Assembly: GCA_003598085.1 (NCBI GenBank)
Contig: QZKU01000026.1
Span: forward strand, 1 to 64,000
Length of the DNA: 64,000 nucleotides
Source of the DNA: Candidatus Abyssobacteria bacterium SURF_5
GTDB lineage: Bacteria > Abyssobacteria > SURF-5
Direction of reading: 5' to 3'
Shown: in pieces, positions 1 to 8,391 of the stretch
How the letters are laid out: each line of letters begins with the position of its first letter
Position numbering within the stretch: position 1 is the first letter of the stretch
Translations under genes and position numbers: made by a program
Notes under the pieces: generated by a model
Databases searched by the model: none
What the model saw: the letters and a program-made list of their open reading frames with translations, nothing else
What the model was told of the DNA's origin: nothing

Positions 1-49
1 GTCCGAAAATATTGCAAAATGTAGTGGGTAAAATGGCCATCTGAAATCG

Positions 50-295
50 CTAAGCCATTGATATGTCAGTACTTAATTTTTTGAACTGCGGAAGATGGGC
101 TAATTTCTCAACATCCAGCCTCTCAGAATCGCCGGCCCCAAATTTCTCCTCGACCAGTCTCCAGATGATGCATTGCCGGCGGTGTTTGCAGTGAGTTTTC
201 GGCGAGCGACATTCCATGCACTTCTCGCACATCATGACATCGTATTTCTCACACCGAAATTCGGCGGACGAACCGGGATGCCTGGGGCACTGCAT
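50..295 (-). CDS. small Cys/His-rich protein, putative zinc-binding
   Basis: An 81-residue protein I cannot assign to a named family. Its first half is packed with potential metal ligands: Cys3, His6, Cys15, Cys23, Cys26, Cys29, Cys36, His38 and Cys42. The spacing recalls a B-box or other treble-clef zinc ribbon, so zinc binding is likely by inference; the second half is a charged helix-like tail. The ATG at 295 has an AGGAGG about 12 bases upstream. It lies 20 bases downstream of the aldolase gene on the same strand and is probably co-transcribed with it. No enzymatic motif is visible. Confidence 0.6.
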   Translation of the reverse strand: MQCPRHPGSSAEFRCEKYDVMMCEKCMECRSPKTHCKHRRQCIIWRLVEEKFGAGDSERLDVEKLAHLPQFKKLSTDISMA

Positions 296-315
296 CTGAA
301 AAGCCGCGCCTCCTG

Positions 316-1722
316 CTACTTGACCTGAGCCGCGGCGGCGGGCGCCGAGATTTTTATGGACTGAGGCTTGATATACTTTTTCGCCAGGTCTGCGGTATTC
401 GGCACGCCAAGCTGTTTGAAGAGGAAATCAAATTGCTTTTCCAGCTTTGCGCAGATCTGGTTTTTTATATCGGCTGGCAGATCCCAAATCTGTTTTTTAA
501 ACGGACCGAATGCTTTTTTGCGCGTCTTGTAGATAAACTGCTCGTCGGTCTCGCCGGATTTCTTCTCGTCGGCATGTTGCTTGTGAATATGATCGTAAAT
601 ACTACGCTTCAGGTCGGCAGGGAACGCGGGGTCGTCATAGATCATGTTTTGGAAACCGGTGGCCAAATGGATTTCGGCGGTCTCCTTCTGTCGGAACAGG
701 TGGAAGGCCTCCTCGGGAAGCGTCGAGGCGCCATGCTGGACCGCGCCGGCCATTCCATACCGTTCGCGAGCCACGCGCGAAAGCGTCTCGAGCGTATCGA
801 AATCGACCTTCACTTTTGCGATCGTTCCGTCCGGCAGCGGCACTCCTCCGTGGCTGGTGCCCGTCTGCACGCTGATCTTGCTGATCCCGGTAACGTTGCC
901 GCTGCCGCGCAGCTTCTTATTGTAGTTATCCATGAATCCCTGCAAATCTTCCACCGTGCTGTTCTGGCTGCCGACCTCGCCGATTTCGCCGCCGACCGAA
1001 ATGGTGACGCCCTTCGGCTGTTTCTCGCGGATGAATAGCGTGAAGTCGTGCGTGAGCGCGGCGTTCGTTTCCTGCTGAACTTCATGTGTCGGCTTGCTCA
1101 GGTCTACCAATGTCGAGGCATCAATATCGATGTTGAAGAAACCCGCCTCAATCGATTCGGTTATCAGCCCGCGGAGATAGTTGATTTCTCCTTCGGCTGT
1201 CGATTTATATTTTTTCGCGTTCACCTGGTAGTGGTCGCCCTGAAGGAAAACAGGACCGGCGTATCCGGTGGCCAGTGCGGCCCCGAGGACGGCGGTGGCA
1301 TATTCGACCGGTCGCTGCTCCGTGTAGCCGATTTCCGAGCGCGCAATCTCGAAGATGAACGGGCCGGCTTGGTTGCTGATGGCCGCCTCGAACACCGTGC
1401 GCGCAACGTCAAACGTGAGTCCGCGAATATTGATCGCCGGTACCGTGAAGCCGCCGCACTCGCCGCGCCCGCGCGCCATGTACAGATCGTGGATACTCGC
1501 GAGGCTGATCCCGCAGGCGTCGGCGCCGGCGCGGATCATCCAGCGACAGAGCTCCTGAATATCTTTATTTGAATTAAAGATGGAATTATATACAAGCGCA
1601 TATGACAGTTTCCGAAAACTCTCCTGGCTGACGACCTTTAACTGTCCGTCCTTCAGTTCCGCGGCTCCCTGCAGTGCGGATTGCACATCCTTCAGACTTT
1701 TGTACAGGGTGACAGCGTTCAT
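316..1722 (-). CDS. class II fructose/tagatose-bisphosphate aldolase family protein
   Basis: Zinc-dependent class II aldolase family, expected to cleave or form ketose-1,6-bisphosphates in the cytoplasm (glycolysis/gluconeogenesis or a sugar-degradation branch). Zinc-ligand-type motifs are visible: a GDHYQ block near residue 165, a GTSHGGVP loop in the middle and a QHGAST block after it. At 468 residues it is longer than classical class II aldolases (about 285-360), with an N-terminal extension of about 70 residues and a C-terminal tail of about 100, so this is a long sub-family whose substrate is unproven. I chose the ATG at 1722 because AAAGGGGA sits at good distance; the TTG two codons upstream lies too close to it. 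Confidence 0.8.
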   Translation of the reverse strand: MNAVTLYKSLKDVQSALQGAAELKDGQLKVVSQESFRKLSYALVYNSIFNSNKDIQELCRWMIRAGADACGISLASIHDLYMARGRGECGGFTVPAINIRGLTFDVARTVFEAAISNQAGPFIFEIARSEIGYTEQRPVEYATAVLGAALATGYAGPVFLQGDHYQVNAKKYKSTAEGEINYLRGLITESIEAGFFNIDIDASTLVDLSKPTHEVQQETNAALTHDFTLFIREKQPKGVTISVGGEIGEVGSQNSTVEDLQGFMDNYNKKLRGSGNVTGISKISVQTGTSHGGVPLPDGTIAKVKVDFDTLETLSRVARERYGMAGAVQHGASTLPEEAFHLFRQKETAEIHLATGFQNMIYDDPAFPADLKRSIYDHIHKQHADEKKSGETDEQFIYKTRKKAFGPFKKQIWDLPADIKNQICAKLEKQFDFLFKQLGVPNTADLAKKYIKPQSIKISAPAAAAQVK

Positions 1723-1916
1723 TTTCAATCCCCTTTCCGCTTCTCGTTTGTGTCTTCCATTCGCCGGAGGTTCGAGGTGTGACGAAAAATTCGACGACAG
1801 CAGCTTCGGAACGGCTCTCAGACTTGTTCCTCCAAATTATATCGCCGAAACCGGTGGGTGTCAATCAGGGAAAGAAAGGTAGTGATCGCGTGGAACCCGC
1901 AGCTCAAGCGAGAAGC

Positions 1917-1956
1917 CCCTCCTGATCGGTCTTGCACGTTTTCCCGACCAGGAGGG
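1917..1956. repeat. intergenic hairpin between ric and the aldolase gene
   Basis: An 8-bp perfect inverted repeat (CCCTCCTG ... CAGGAGGG) with partially pairing inner bases lies in the 284-base gap between ric and the aldolase gene. No T-run follows on either strand, so a Rho-independent terminator is not well supported; it could be an mRNA 3'-end stabiliser for ric. Nothing else recognisable is in this gap. Confidence 0.35.
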
Positions 1957-2006
1957 AGCTTACTCACTTTACGGGCTCGTGAGGAGGATTTTTTCGGAAT
2001 CCGCTC

Positions 2007-2753
2007 TTAGGCAGCCTTGCCGACGCATTCGAGTTCGATCGCTTTCGGAAACAAGATATTGTTTTCCAGGTGGATATGCTCATGCAGGTCCGCCTCGATC
2101 GCCTGAAGCCCCTCATAAACCGCGCGGAACGTAGCGCACGCATCTTCCGGAAGCGAGTATTCCTTGGTGAGCTCCCGCATCTTTTCGAGCGCTCCGCCTG
2201 CATTCTCATGCTCATGTTCCATCTGGCGGATCGGATTCTGGATCGAACCGCAATGAACAACCGGCTCCTGTCCGCCGTTATGAACGAACGCCTCGATCCG
2301 GCGGATGTAGGGGAACAGTATCTGCTCCTCTTTCATGAGGTGCTGTTCGATTTCCCATTGCAGCGAATCATATATGTCCCGCAGCTCGTTCAGCATCCGG
2401 CCGTGCCGCTCCGCGTGGGCGCGCTGCACCGCCGCCAACAGGTTGCGAACGCGCGGAAGCTGCGCCTTCATGAAGCCGTGGTGCCGCTGTTCGATATAAT
2501 CCGCCAATTCGGTGGGCGCCGCCGTTGACCAGTCTCTTGCCTTCCGGTCCCCATTTTCGGGCGTTTTGAGGGCGGCATCAAGCTCCGCGGAAAGCTTTTC
2601 AAATGTCACATTCTTTCCACGAAGAGCTTCTTCCAAAGACTCTGCCCCGCCGCAGCAATAATCTATCCTATATTTCTCGAAGACCGCACGCGTCTGCGGA
2701 TAGTTCACTACCACGTCGCGCACGGTTGTCTTTCTCGTTATGATACCTTCCAT
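2007..2753 (-). CDS. ric: iron-sulfur cluster repair di-iron protein (RIC/ScdA/YtfE family)
   Basis: Di-iron protein that helps restore Fe-S clusters damaged by nitric oxide or oxidants. The N-terminal ScdA domain has the diagnostic YCCGG (Cys33-Cys34), and the C-terminal hemerythrin-like domain carries the HH, HGRM, EQHLMKEE, EHEHE and LHEHIHLE clusters that bind two irons. The 248-residue length fits the family. I take the ATG at 2753 because a strong GGAGGAGG precedes it; an upstream extension of the frame would run through a stable hairpin and into hcp. It lies 71 bases downstream of hcp on the same strand, a pairing typical of nitrosative-stress loci. Confidence 0.92.
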   Translation of the reverse strand: MEGIITRKTTVRDVVVNYPQTRAVFEKYRIDYCCGGAESLEEALRGKNVTFEKLSAELDAALKTPENGDRKARDWSTAAPTELADYIEQRHHGFMKAQLPRVRNLLAAVQRAHAERHGRMLNELRDIYDSLQWEIEQHLMKEEQILFPYIRRIEAFVHNGGQEPVVHCGSIQNPIRQMEHEHENAGGALEKMRELTKEYSLPEDACATFRAVYEGLQAIEADLHEHIHLENNILFPKAIELECVGKAA

Positions 2754-2771
2754 GATCCTCCTCCTTCTGTC

Positions 2772-2797
2772 GGGGGCCGACCCTTTGGTTGGCCCCC
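2772..2797. repeat. strong hairpin between hcp and ric
   Basis: An 11-bp GC-rich stem with a CTTT loop (GGGGGCCGACC pairing with GGTTGGCCCCC, one G-U pair) fills most of the hcp-ric spacer. There is no T-run, so it is more likely a transcript-stability or attenuation element tuning ric relative to hcp than a terminator; that role is inferred. Confidence 0.5.
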
Positions 2798-2824
2798 CTC
2801 TGGGCCGACCCCCAGTACGTCTAA

Positions 2825-4465
2825 TCAGCCAAGGATCGCTTTCAGATCCTGGTCCGGCGTGGCGATCGGCTTGATGTCGAAGTTCTCGACCAGCACGTTG
2901 AGCACGTTCGGCGTGATGAACGCCGGCAGGCTCGGACCAAGCCGAATGCCCTTGATGCCGAGGTGCAAAAGCGTCAGCAGAATGGCTACCGCCTTCTGCT
3001 CGTACCATGACAGCACCATCGAAAGCGGCAGATCATTGACCCCGACATTGAACGCTTTCGCAAGCGCGACTGCGATTTGGATCGCGGAGTATGCGTCGTT
3101 GCATTGCCCGACATCGAGCAGGCGCGGAATGCCGCCGATATCGCCGAGGTCTTTATCGAAGAAGCGGAACTTGCCGCATGCCAGCGTCAGGACCACACAA
3201 TCCTTCGGCACCTTCTCAACGAATTCCGTGTAGTAATTGCGCCCCGGTTTCGCCCCGTCGCAGCCGGCTACCAGGAAGAAATGACGGATGGCTTTCCCTT
3301 TGACCGCCTCGATCACCTTATCGGCGACGCCAAGCACCGCGTTCCGGGCAAAACCGACCATGACCGCTTTGCCGTTAACATCGGCCTGGAACCCGGGCAG
3401 CTCGAGCGCTTTCTTGATCACCGGCGCGAAATTGTGATCTGTCACGTGAGCGACTCCCGGCCAGCCCACCAATCCGGTCGTAAAGATGTTGTCTTTATAC
3501 GTGTCGCGGGGCTTCTGCAGGCAGTTAGTCGTCATCAGGATAGCACCCGGAAAATCGGCAAACTCTCGCTGCTGGTTCTGCCACGCCGTGCCGTAATGCC
3601 CGTAAAAATGAGCGTATTTCTTCAGAGCCGGATACGCATGTGTCGGCAGCATCTCTCCGTGGGTATATATGTTGATGCCCTTACCCTCGGTCTGCTTGAG
3701 CAACTCCTCGAGGTCTTTCAGGTCGTGCCCGGATATCAGAATAGCCTTTCCCTTCTTCGCGCCGAGCGGCACCTTCGTCGGCACGGGATGGCCATATGCG
3801 CCGGTATTCGCAGCGTCAAGAAGTTCCATTGTCCTCAGATTTATCCCGCCGCATTTTAGCGCCATTCCCACCAGATCGTTCGCGCTCAAATCCGTCCGCA
3901 AAAGCGCGGCGAGCGCCTCATGAATGAACGCATATACGGCGTCGTCCTCTTGCCCCAGGATGCGCGCATGGTCCGCATAGGCCGCAACGCCTTTTACGCC
4001 AAATAGCAGAATATGCTGAAGCGAAACGATATCCGGCGCTACGGCGGGATGTGCTTTCGGACCGACCGCCTCGCCCTGTTTGACCATGCCTTCCAGAGTC
4101 GATTCCGGACGGAAATCGGCGGCAACCTCTTTGAAGGCCACTTTGCCGCCAGCCGCCTTTACCTTTCCCTTCAGCCTCTCCCTCAGCTCCACTGCCCGCC
4201 GGATCATCCCGACGAACCGCTGAGGATCGAAGTCCACGTTTGTCAGGGTCGAAAAGAGAGCCTGAGCGGTAAATGCATTTACCTCTTGGTCAACAACGCC
4301 GGCTTTGCGGCCTTCCACCGCATAAAGGGACAACCCTTTGAGCGCGTGGATCAAAAGGTCTTGCAGATTGGCTACTTCGGGTTGCTTCCCGCAGACGCCC
4401 ACCTTCGTGCAGCCTTCACCTTTGGCTGTCTGTTCGCACTGGTAGCAGAACATTTGGTTATCCAT
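2825..4465 (-). CDS. hcp: hybrid cluster protein (hydroxylamine reductase)
   Basis: Prismane/hybrid-cluster protein, which reduces hydroxylamine to ammonia in vitro and acts as a high-affinity NO reductase in nitrosative-stress defence. The N-terminal cluster cysteines are Cys7, Cys10, Cys19 and Cys25 in an MFCYQCEQT-type start, and the C-terminal half has the conserved GCDG, LACGK and GQCNDAY blocks supplying hybrid-cluster ligands. The 546-residue length is normal. The ATG at 4465 follows GGAGGAGG. It is upstream of ric, and no Hcr-type reductase is seen next to it, so its electron donor is unknown. A Crp/Fnr-type palindrome about 110 bases upstream may be its control site. Confidence 0.96.
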   Translation of the reverse strand: MDNQMFCYQCEQTAKGEGCTKVGVCGKQPEVANLQDLLIHALKGLSLYAVEGRKAGVVDQEVNAFTAQALFSTLTNVDFDPQRFVGMIRRAVELRERLKGKVKAAGGKVAFKEVAADFRPESTLEGMVKQGEAVGPKAHPAVAPDIVSLQHILLFGVKGVAAYADHARILGQEDDAVYAFIHEALAALLRTDLSANDLVGMALKCGGINLRTMELLDAANTGAYGHPVPTKVPLGAKKGKAILISGHDLKDLEELLKQTEGKGINIYTHGEMLPTHAYPALKKYAHFYGHYGTAWQNQQREFADFPGAILMTTNCLQKPRDTYKDNIFTTGLVGWPGVAHVTDHNFAPVIKKALELPGFQADVNGKAVMVGFARNAVLGVADKVIEAVKGKAIRHFFLVAGCDGAKPGRNYYTEFVEKVPKDCVVLTLACGKFRFFDKDLGDIGGIPRLLDVGQCNDAYSAIQIAVALAKAFNVGVNDLPLSMVLSWYEQKAVAILLTLLHLGIKGIRLGPSLPAFITPNVLNVLVENFDIKPIATPDQDLKAILG

Positions 4466-4566
4466 TTCTTCCTCCTCCATTGTCAATGAAATCATAAGCC
4501 CACAGTTATTTTTACATTAGATCCTGTATCCTGCTATCAATATACGCCTCAAACCCCCGCTTTGCT

Positions 4567-4580
4567 TTGACATAAGTCAC
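4567..4580 (-). promoter_or_regulatory. putative HcpR/Crp-Fnr family operator upstream of hcp
   Basis: The plus strand reads TTGAC-N4-GTCAC, a near-perfect palindrome with one mismatch, centred about 108 bases upstream of the hcp ATG. HcpR regulators of sulfate reducers recognise TTGAC-N4-GTCAA-like sites before hcp genes (established for that family). The regulator gene is not in the window, so this is a motif-plus-context call. The rest of the 4466-4744 gap shows no gene. Confidence 0.4.
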
Positions 4581-4744
4581 ATTGGAAGAAAATCCAAAAA
4601 TTTTTTCGCCATGTCTGGAAGGTGCAGAATTTAACCGATTCCCCCGGGCAATCGCTCCCTTTGGGCTCGGAGAACGGCTGTCCTGTCGCTTGACCGCCGC
4701 CATACAACCGCGGCACCAAATAGAAGAATCTACGGCGGGACAAT

Positions 4745-5209
4745 CTATTTGGGTTGCGGATTCGGCGGCACTGGTAGCTTGGCCTTTATGTGCTTCTTGC
4801 CTGCATCCGTAAAACCATTGCGAATGTACAGCGGGTACCCCATCTCGCTAGGGGCGTTGACCTGGATTTCGTCGCATCCGCGAGCGGCAGCCTCGGCTAT
4901 CGCCGCGCGCAGCAGCTTACCGCCGACTCCTTTCCCTCTGAAGCGCTCATCCACGATATTCTCCTCGATGCATGAATACACGCCGTTGCAACGCATTGCC
5001 ACAGGATACGATAGCGTGGTTGCGCCCGCGATGACGCCCTCTTCCTCAGCCACCAGCACGGCCCCCAGTTCCGGGTTCTCAATGATTCGATCGAATATCC
5101 TTGCCTCATCGTTCCAATCACTGTTCACCTCTCCGCTGGGAATGAGGAGTTTCTTCATGAGTGCGATGACTTGGGCCTGGTCTTCGAGTCCGGCTTTGCG
5201 TATCTGCAT
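4745..5209 (-). CDS. GNAT family N-acetyltransferase
   Basis: A 154-residue GCN5-related acetyltransferase. The acetyl-CoA pyrophosphate-binding loop RGKGVGGKLL (motif A) is near residues 95-104, followed by the YIRNGF strand-helix element typical of the C-terminal half. The substrate cannot be predicted. The ATG at 5209 has GGGAG at proper distance. It is transcribed divergently from the fucose isomerase-like gene and towards hcp, with a 279-base gap that isolates it from the hcp-ric pair. Confidence 0.85.
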   Translation of the reverse strand: MQIRKAGLEDQAQVIALMKKLLIPSGEVNSDWNDEARIFDRIIENPELGAVLVAEEEGVIAGATTLSYPVAMRCNGVYSCIEENIVDERFRGKGVGGKLLRAAIAEAAARGCDEIQVNAPSEMGYPLYIRNGFTDAGKKHIKAKLPVPPNPQPK

Positions 5210-5388
5210 GGCAGTCTCCCGATCCTTTGACGACTTTGAGCAAATCTAAACGTCATTATTATATTACTCCATATCTCTTGTCATCCGCTCACCCGCTTCC
5301 GCATTTGCCGCCGCCGGCGAATATCTTGTATACTCTCACCGTTCCTGTAAAGCGATTTCCGGGTAATGTCCTGCAACAGGAGAAAAAA

Positions 5389-7104
5389 ATGCCGAAAGCG
5401 GAAAGATTGCCTGTCCAAAGAAAATCAGCGCCTGCCGCCTTGACATTCGGGGTATGCGCCGCATGCGATCCCCGAATCGATCGCGCATCGCGCGAGCGGA
5501 CCGCCAACATCGTCGAATTGATCGCCGGGATCATTGCACGCCACGTCCGGACTCCCGACCGGACGCCCGTCAAAGTTGTGTGGACACCGCTTTTAATCGA
5601 TGGAGAACGGCAGGCCGATCTTGTCGCGCGGCAGTTCAAGGAAACCGGCGTCGGCGCGCTCGTCTGTACACCGGACACATGGGCGTTCCCGCAGTTGACT
5701 CTCATGAGCCTGCTGGCCCATTTTCCGGCCGATATGCCGGTCAACATCACCTGCGGAAACAGCGCCCCCAAGCCCGGAGTGGTCTACGCTCATGCCGTAA
5801 ATGGCGCGCTGGCGCAATCCGGCCGCCTTACGCATCTGAACGTCGGCTCCTGGCCCGACGCCGGATCGAAACCGAACCCGTCGGACGCGACAATCAAGGC
5901 GCTGATCGATTGGTGCTACGGCGCGCTCGCCTGCGTCGGCCTGAAGGGCAGGCGCGTCGTCGTCTTCGGACACGACTCGATGGGGATGGAAACCGCTCTC
6001 GCCCACGTCATTCCCACCCGGAACGTCTTCGGATTGGAAATCACTCGCCTCGACATGAAATTGCTCGCCGACATGTTGAACAAGGACGCCTATGACGCCG
6101 CGGAACTGAAGAAACTGAGGTCGTGGCTGAACAGACACGTGGGCAGCCGAATCGACCTCTCGCAGGAGAATGCCGGCAGCAAACTCGATCAGTCGCTGGC
6201 GATGTACCTGATCATGCGCGACCTGCTTGCAGATTTGAACGCCGCCGGCGGCGGATTCATGAACCAGCTCGAGTGGGCGAGCGATACCCGCGGAATTCCT
6301 CTGCCCGTCTGTGATATCGCCGAATCGCTGATGAACTCAACCTTCGACCATTCCGGCCAAAAACATGTCATGCCGTTCGCCACCGAGGCGGACGTGCAGG
6401 GACTGCTTACCATGCTCGTCATGACATGGCTCTCCGGCGGCCATCCGCCGCTGTTCATGGACTTTCGCAAGGTTTGGGAGCCGTGGGAAATCCGGCGTTT
6501 GGCGGAAAGTATGAATGTAAAAATCTCTCCGAAAGACATATGGGCGCAGCGCGGTATCGTAGATGGCGATAACTCCGGCTCCGCCAGCTTCGATTGGGCC
6601 GGCCGCCCGAAAGAACCGGTTGCCGATATCATGAAAAAAATATCGCTGCCGGGCGCCGAGCCCGATTATTTTCCCGGCGGCGGCAACAGCGTCACGTTCA
6701 TCACCCCGGGGGGAATCGAGGGAATTGCCGGGCGGCTCGCCTACAGCGCCCTCTCAGGCATGTTCAGCTTCTTCTGGGACGAGGCATTCACAGTCGATCT
6801 GCCCGCGAAACTCGCAGGGGCGGTTGCACAAAGCTCGAATGTGACCTGGCCGCACACGTGGGTCGTTCCAAAATACGCGTCCATGCCCGAGTACAAGCAG
6901 TACGCCCCGGCCAATCATTTCCACATGACGTGGGACCTTCCGGTCGCGCGACTGCAATTTTGGATGGATATTGCAAACGTGCTGTCGGTCGCTCCGTGGC
7001 AGGCGCGGCCGCCGTTTATCGAATCGATTGACCGCCCGGCGCCATTGCTGCACCTGCTGAACGGGGGAGAGGCAACCGCCAAAATGCTGCGGGCAAAGAA
7101 ATAG
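5389..7104 (+). CDS. L-fucose/L-arabinose isomerase family protein
   Basis: Predicted cytoplasmic, metal-dependent aldose-ketose isomerase of the L-fucose isomerase family (L-fucose to L-fuculose or a related sugar). The 571-residue length is close to bacterial FucI (about 590), and the overall pattern, with an N-terminal Rossmann-like half and a C-terminal GGGNSVTFITPGG block near the end of the barrel, fits. I place the start at the ATG at 5389, six bases after AGGAG; the longer upstream frame contains no family sequence. No fuculokinase, aldolase or transporter is adjacent, so the true substrate is open. Confidence 0.75.
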   Translation: MPKAERLPVQRKSAPAALTFGVCAACDPRIDRASRERTANIVELIAGIIARHVRTPDRTPVKVVWTPLLIDGERQADLVARQFKETGVGALVCTPDTWAFPQLTLMSLLAHFPADMPVNITCGNSAPKPGVVYAHAVNGALAQSGRLTHLNVGSWPDAGSKPNPSDATIKALIDWCYGALACVGLKGRRVVVFGHDSMGMETALAHVIPTRNVFGLEITRLDMKLLADMLNKDAYDAAELKKLRSWLNRHVGSRIDLSQENAGSKLDQSLAMYLIMRDLLADLNAAGGGFMNQLEWASDTRGIPLPVCDIAESLMNSTFDHSGQKHVMPFATEADVQGLLTMLVMTWLSGGHPPLFMDFRKVWEPWEIRRLAESMNVKISPKDIWAQRGIVDGDNSGSASFDWAGRPKEPVADIMKKISLPGAEPDYFPGGGNSVTFITPGGIEGIAGRLAYSALSGMFSFFWDEAFTVDLPAKLAGAVAQSSNVTWPHTWVVPKYASMPEYKQYAPANHFHMTWDLPVARLQFWMDIANVLSVAPWQARPPFIESIDRPAPLLHLLNGGEATAKMLRAKK

Positions 7105-7140
7105 AAGTTTTTTGGATAGAAACTGCCCGATTATTATCGA

Positions 7141-7169
7141 TTGCAACTATTACTCGCTTCGGATATAAT
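7141..7169 (+). promoter_or_regulatory. sigma-70-type promoter for the ferredoxin gene
   Basis: TTGCAA (7141-7146), 17 bases, then a consensus TATAAT (7164-7169). Predicted transcription start near 7176, giving a leader of about 50 bases before the ATG at 7227. Confidence 0.65.
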
Positions 7170-7226
7170 GCCACGGCCGGGTTATGGGCCGGTTAACACG
7201 CCACAACAAGCAGGGAGAAAACATCA

Positions 7227-8282
7227 ATGCACGAGGAACTTTACAAGAATCTGCGCGAATTCCTGGATAAACTGCCGGGAGGTTATCCGGAAACACCAAC
7301 CGGAGTCGAGATCAAGATACTGAAGAAGCTCTTCACGCCCGAAGACGCAGAGCTGACGCTGAACCTACGACAAACTCCGGAAACTCCTGCAGAAATCTCC
7401 AAGCGAACCGGGATTCCCGAAAAGAAACTCGCCGAAAAGCTTGAGGATATGGCCCTCAGGGGGCTTATCTTCCGCGTACGCGAAGGCGACCAAAGGAAAT
7501 ATCAGGCCGTCCAGTTCATTGTCGGCATCTACGAATTTCAACTGGCCACGATCGACCGCGAGTTCTGCGAGTATGTCGAAGAATATTTCCCCTACCTCGG
7601 CATGTCCTTCATGCCGCTCGAAACAAAACAACTGCGCGTGGCGCCGATCGACGCCGCAATCGACGCGATGCCTGAAGTCGCCACTTACAACAAGATTCGA
7701 GACCTGGTGAAACAGCAGAAACTGATTGCGATGGTCCCATGCATCTGTCGCAAAGAGCAGGGAATCATGGGGAAACCATGTGACCGGCCGAAAGAACTCT
7801 GTTTTTCATTCGGGGAATTCGCGCAGTACACTCTCGACAACAAGGTCGGCCGCCAGTTGACAGTGGAAGAGGCGTTGAAGATGCTTGATCTGGCCGAGGA
7901 ATCCGCGCTTGTGCTGCAACCGAGCAACACACAGGAGCTTTCCTGGATCTGCAGTTGCTGCGGGTGTTGCTGCGGAGGACTCCGACGGATGAAGATGATG
8001 GAGAATCCGGCCGATTACGTTCGCTCATATTATACGGCCACAATCGACGCCGATCTTTGTACTGCCTGCGGGACCTGTCTTGACCGCTGCCAGATCGATG
8101 CAATCAAGGAGAACGGAGAGGTCATGGAAGTGGATCCGGCCCGGTGCATCGGATGCGGGCTCTGCGTGCCCACCTGCCCCGTCGAAGCCGTTTCGCTATT
8201 CGAGAAAGCCGGCGTCGTGACTCCACCGAAAGACTTGAACGAAATGATGGACCGCTTATCAAAGGAACGCGGCCTGGCCTGA
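7227..8282 (+). CDS. winged-helix and 4Fe-4S ferredoxin domain protein
   Basis: A 351-residue protein with three visible parts. Residues about 50-85 look like a winged helix-turn-helix (TPAEISKRTGIPEKKLAEKL). The centre has unusual cysteine sets: Cys172, Cys174, Cys185, Cys192, then Cys242, Cys244, Cys245, Cys247, Cys248 and Cys249. The C-terminus has two classical 4Fe-4S ferredoxin motifs, Cys278/281/284/288 and Cys307/310/313/317. Related proteins are usually annotated only as 4Fe-4S binding proteins in anaerobes; a redox-sensing or electron-transfer role is inference. The ATG has GGGAG upstream, a consensus promoter lies before it and a perfect terminator directly after it, so it is monocistronic. 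Confidence 0.85.
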   Translation: MHEELYKNLREFLDKLPGGYPETPTGVEIKILKKLFTPEDAELTLNLRQTPETPAEISKRTGIPEKKLAEKLEDMALRGLIFRVREGDQRKYQAVQFIVGIYEFQLATIDREFCEYVEEYFPYLGMSFMPLETKQLRVAPIDAAIDAMPEVATYNKIRDLVKQQKLIAMVPCICRKEQGIMGKPCDRPKELCFSFGEFAQYTLDNKVGRQLTVEEALKMLDLAEESALVLQPSNTQELSWICSCCGCCCGGLRRMKMMENPADYVRSYYTATIDADLCTACGTCLDRCQIDAIKENGEVMEVDPARCIGCGLCVPTCPVEAVSLFEKAGVVTPPKDLNEMMDRLSKERGLA

Positions 8283-8299
8283 CGAATCCGACCTGTTCA

Positions 8300-8333
8300 G
8301 GGGACACACTGATCAGTGTGTCCCCCTTTTTTT
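8300..8333 (+). terminator. Rho-independent terminator after the ferredoxin gene
   Basis: A perfect 26-base palindrome (8300-8325, arms GGGGACACACTGA/TCAGTGTGTCCCC) is followed by seven T. It starts 18 bases after the stop codon. The palindrome ends (GGGGACA...TGTCCCC) resemble the hairpin at 54568-54605, so it may derive from a dispersed repeat recruited as a terminator. Confidence 0.85.
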
Positions 8334-8361
8334 GATTTTTGCCAAACACGAATGCTATCAT
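8332..8361 (+). promoter_or_regulatory. possible promoter for the GT39-like gene
   Basis: TTGATT (8332-8337), 18 bases, TATCAT (8356-8361). The -35 element overlaps the tail of the preceding terminator. The match is moderate, and the position just upstream of the next gene is the main support. Confidence 0.4.
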
Positions 8362-8391
8362 GAAAGAAATCTGAATGAGAAGGAAAATCTC

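Noticed and set aside
2754-3008. N-terminal extension of the RIC protein
   Set aside because: It would overlap hcp and read through a hairpin; the ATG at 2753 has a strong SD and starts at the family domain.
4512-4703. Small open frames in the hcp-GNAT gap
   Set aside because: Low-complexity translations without SD; the gap is better explained as the hcp control region.
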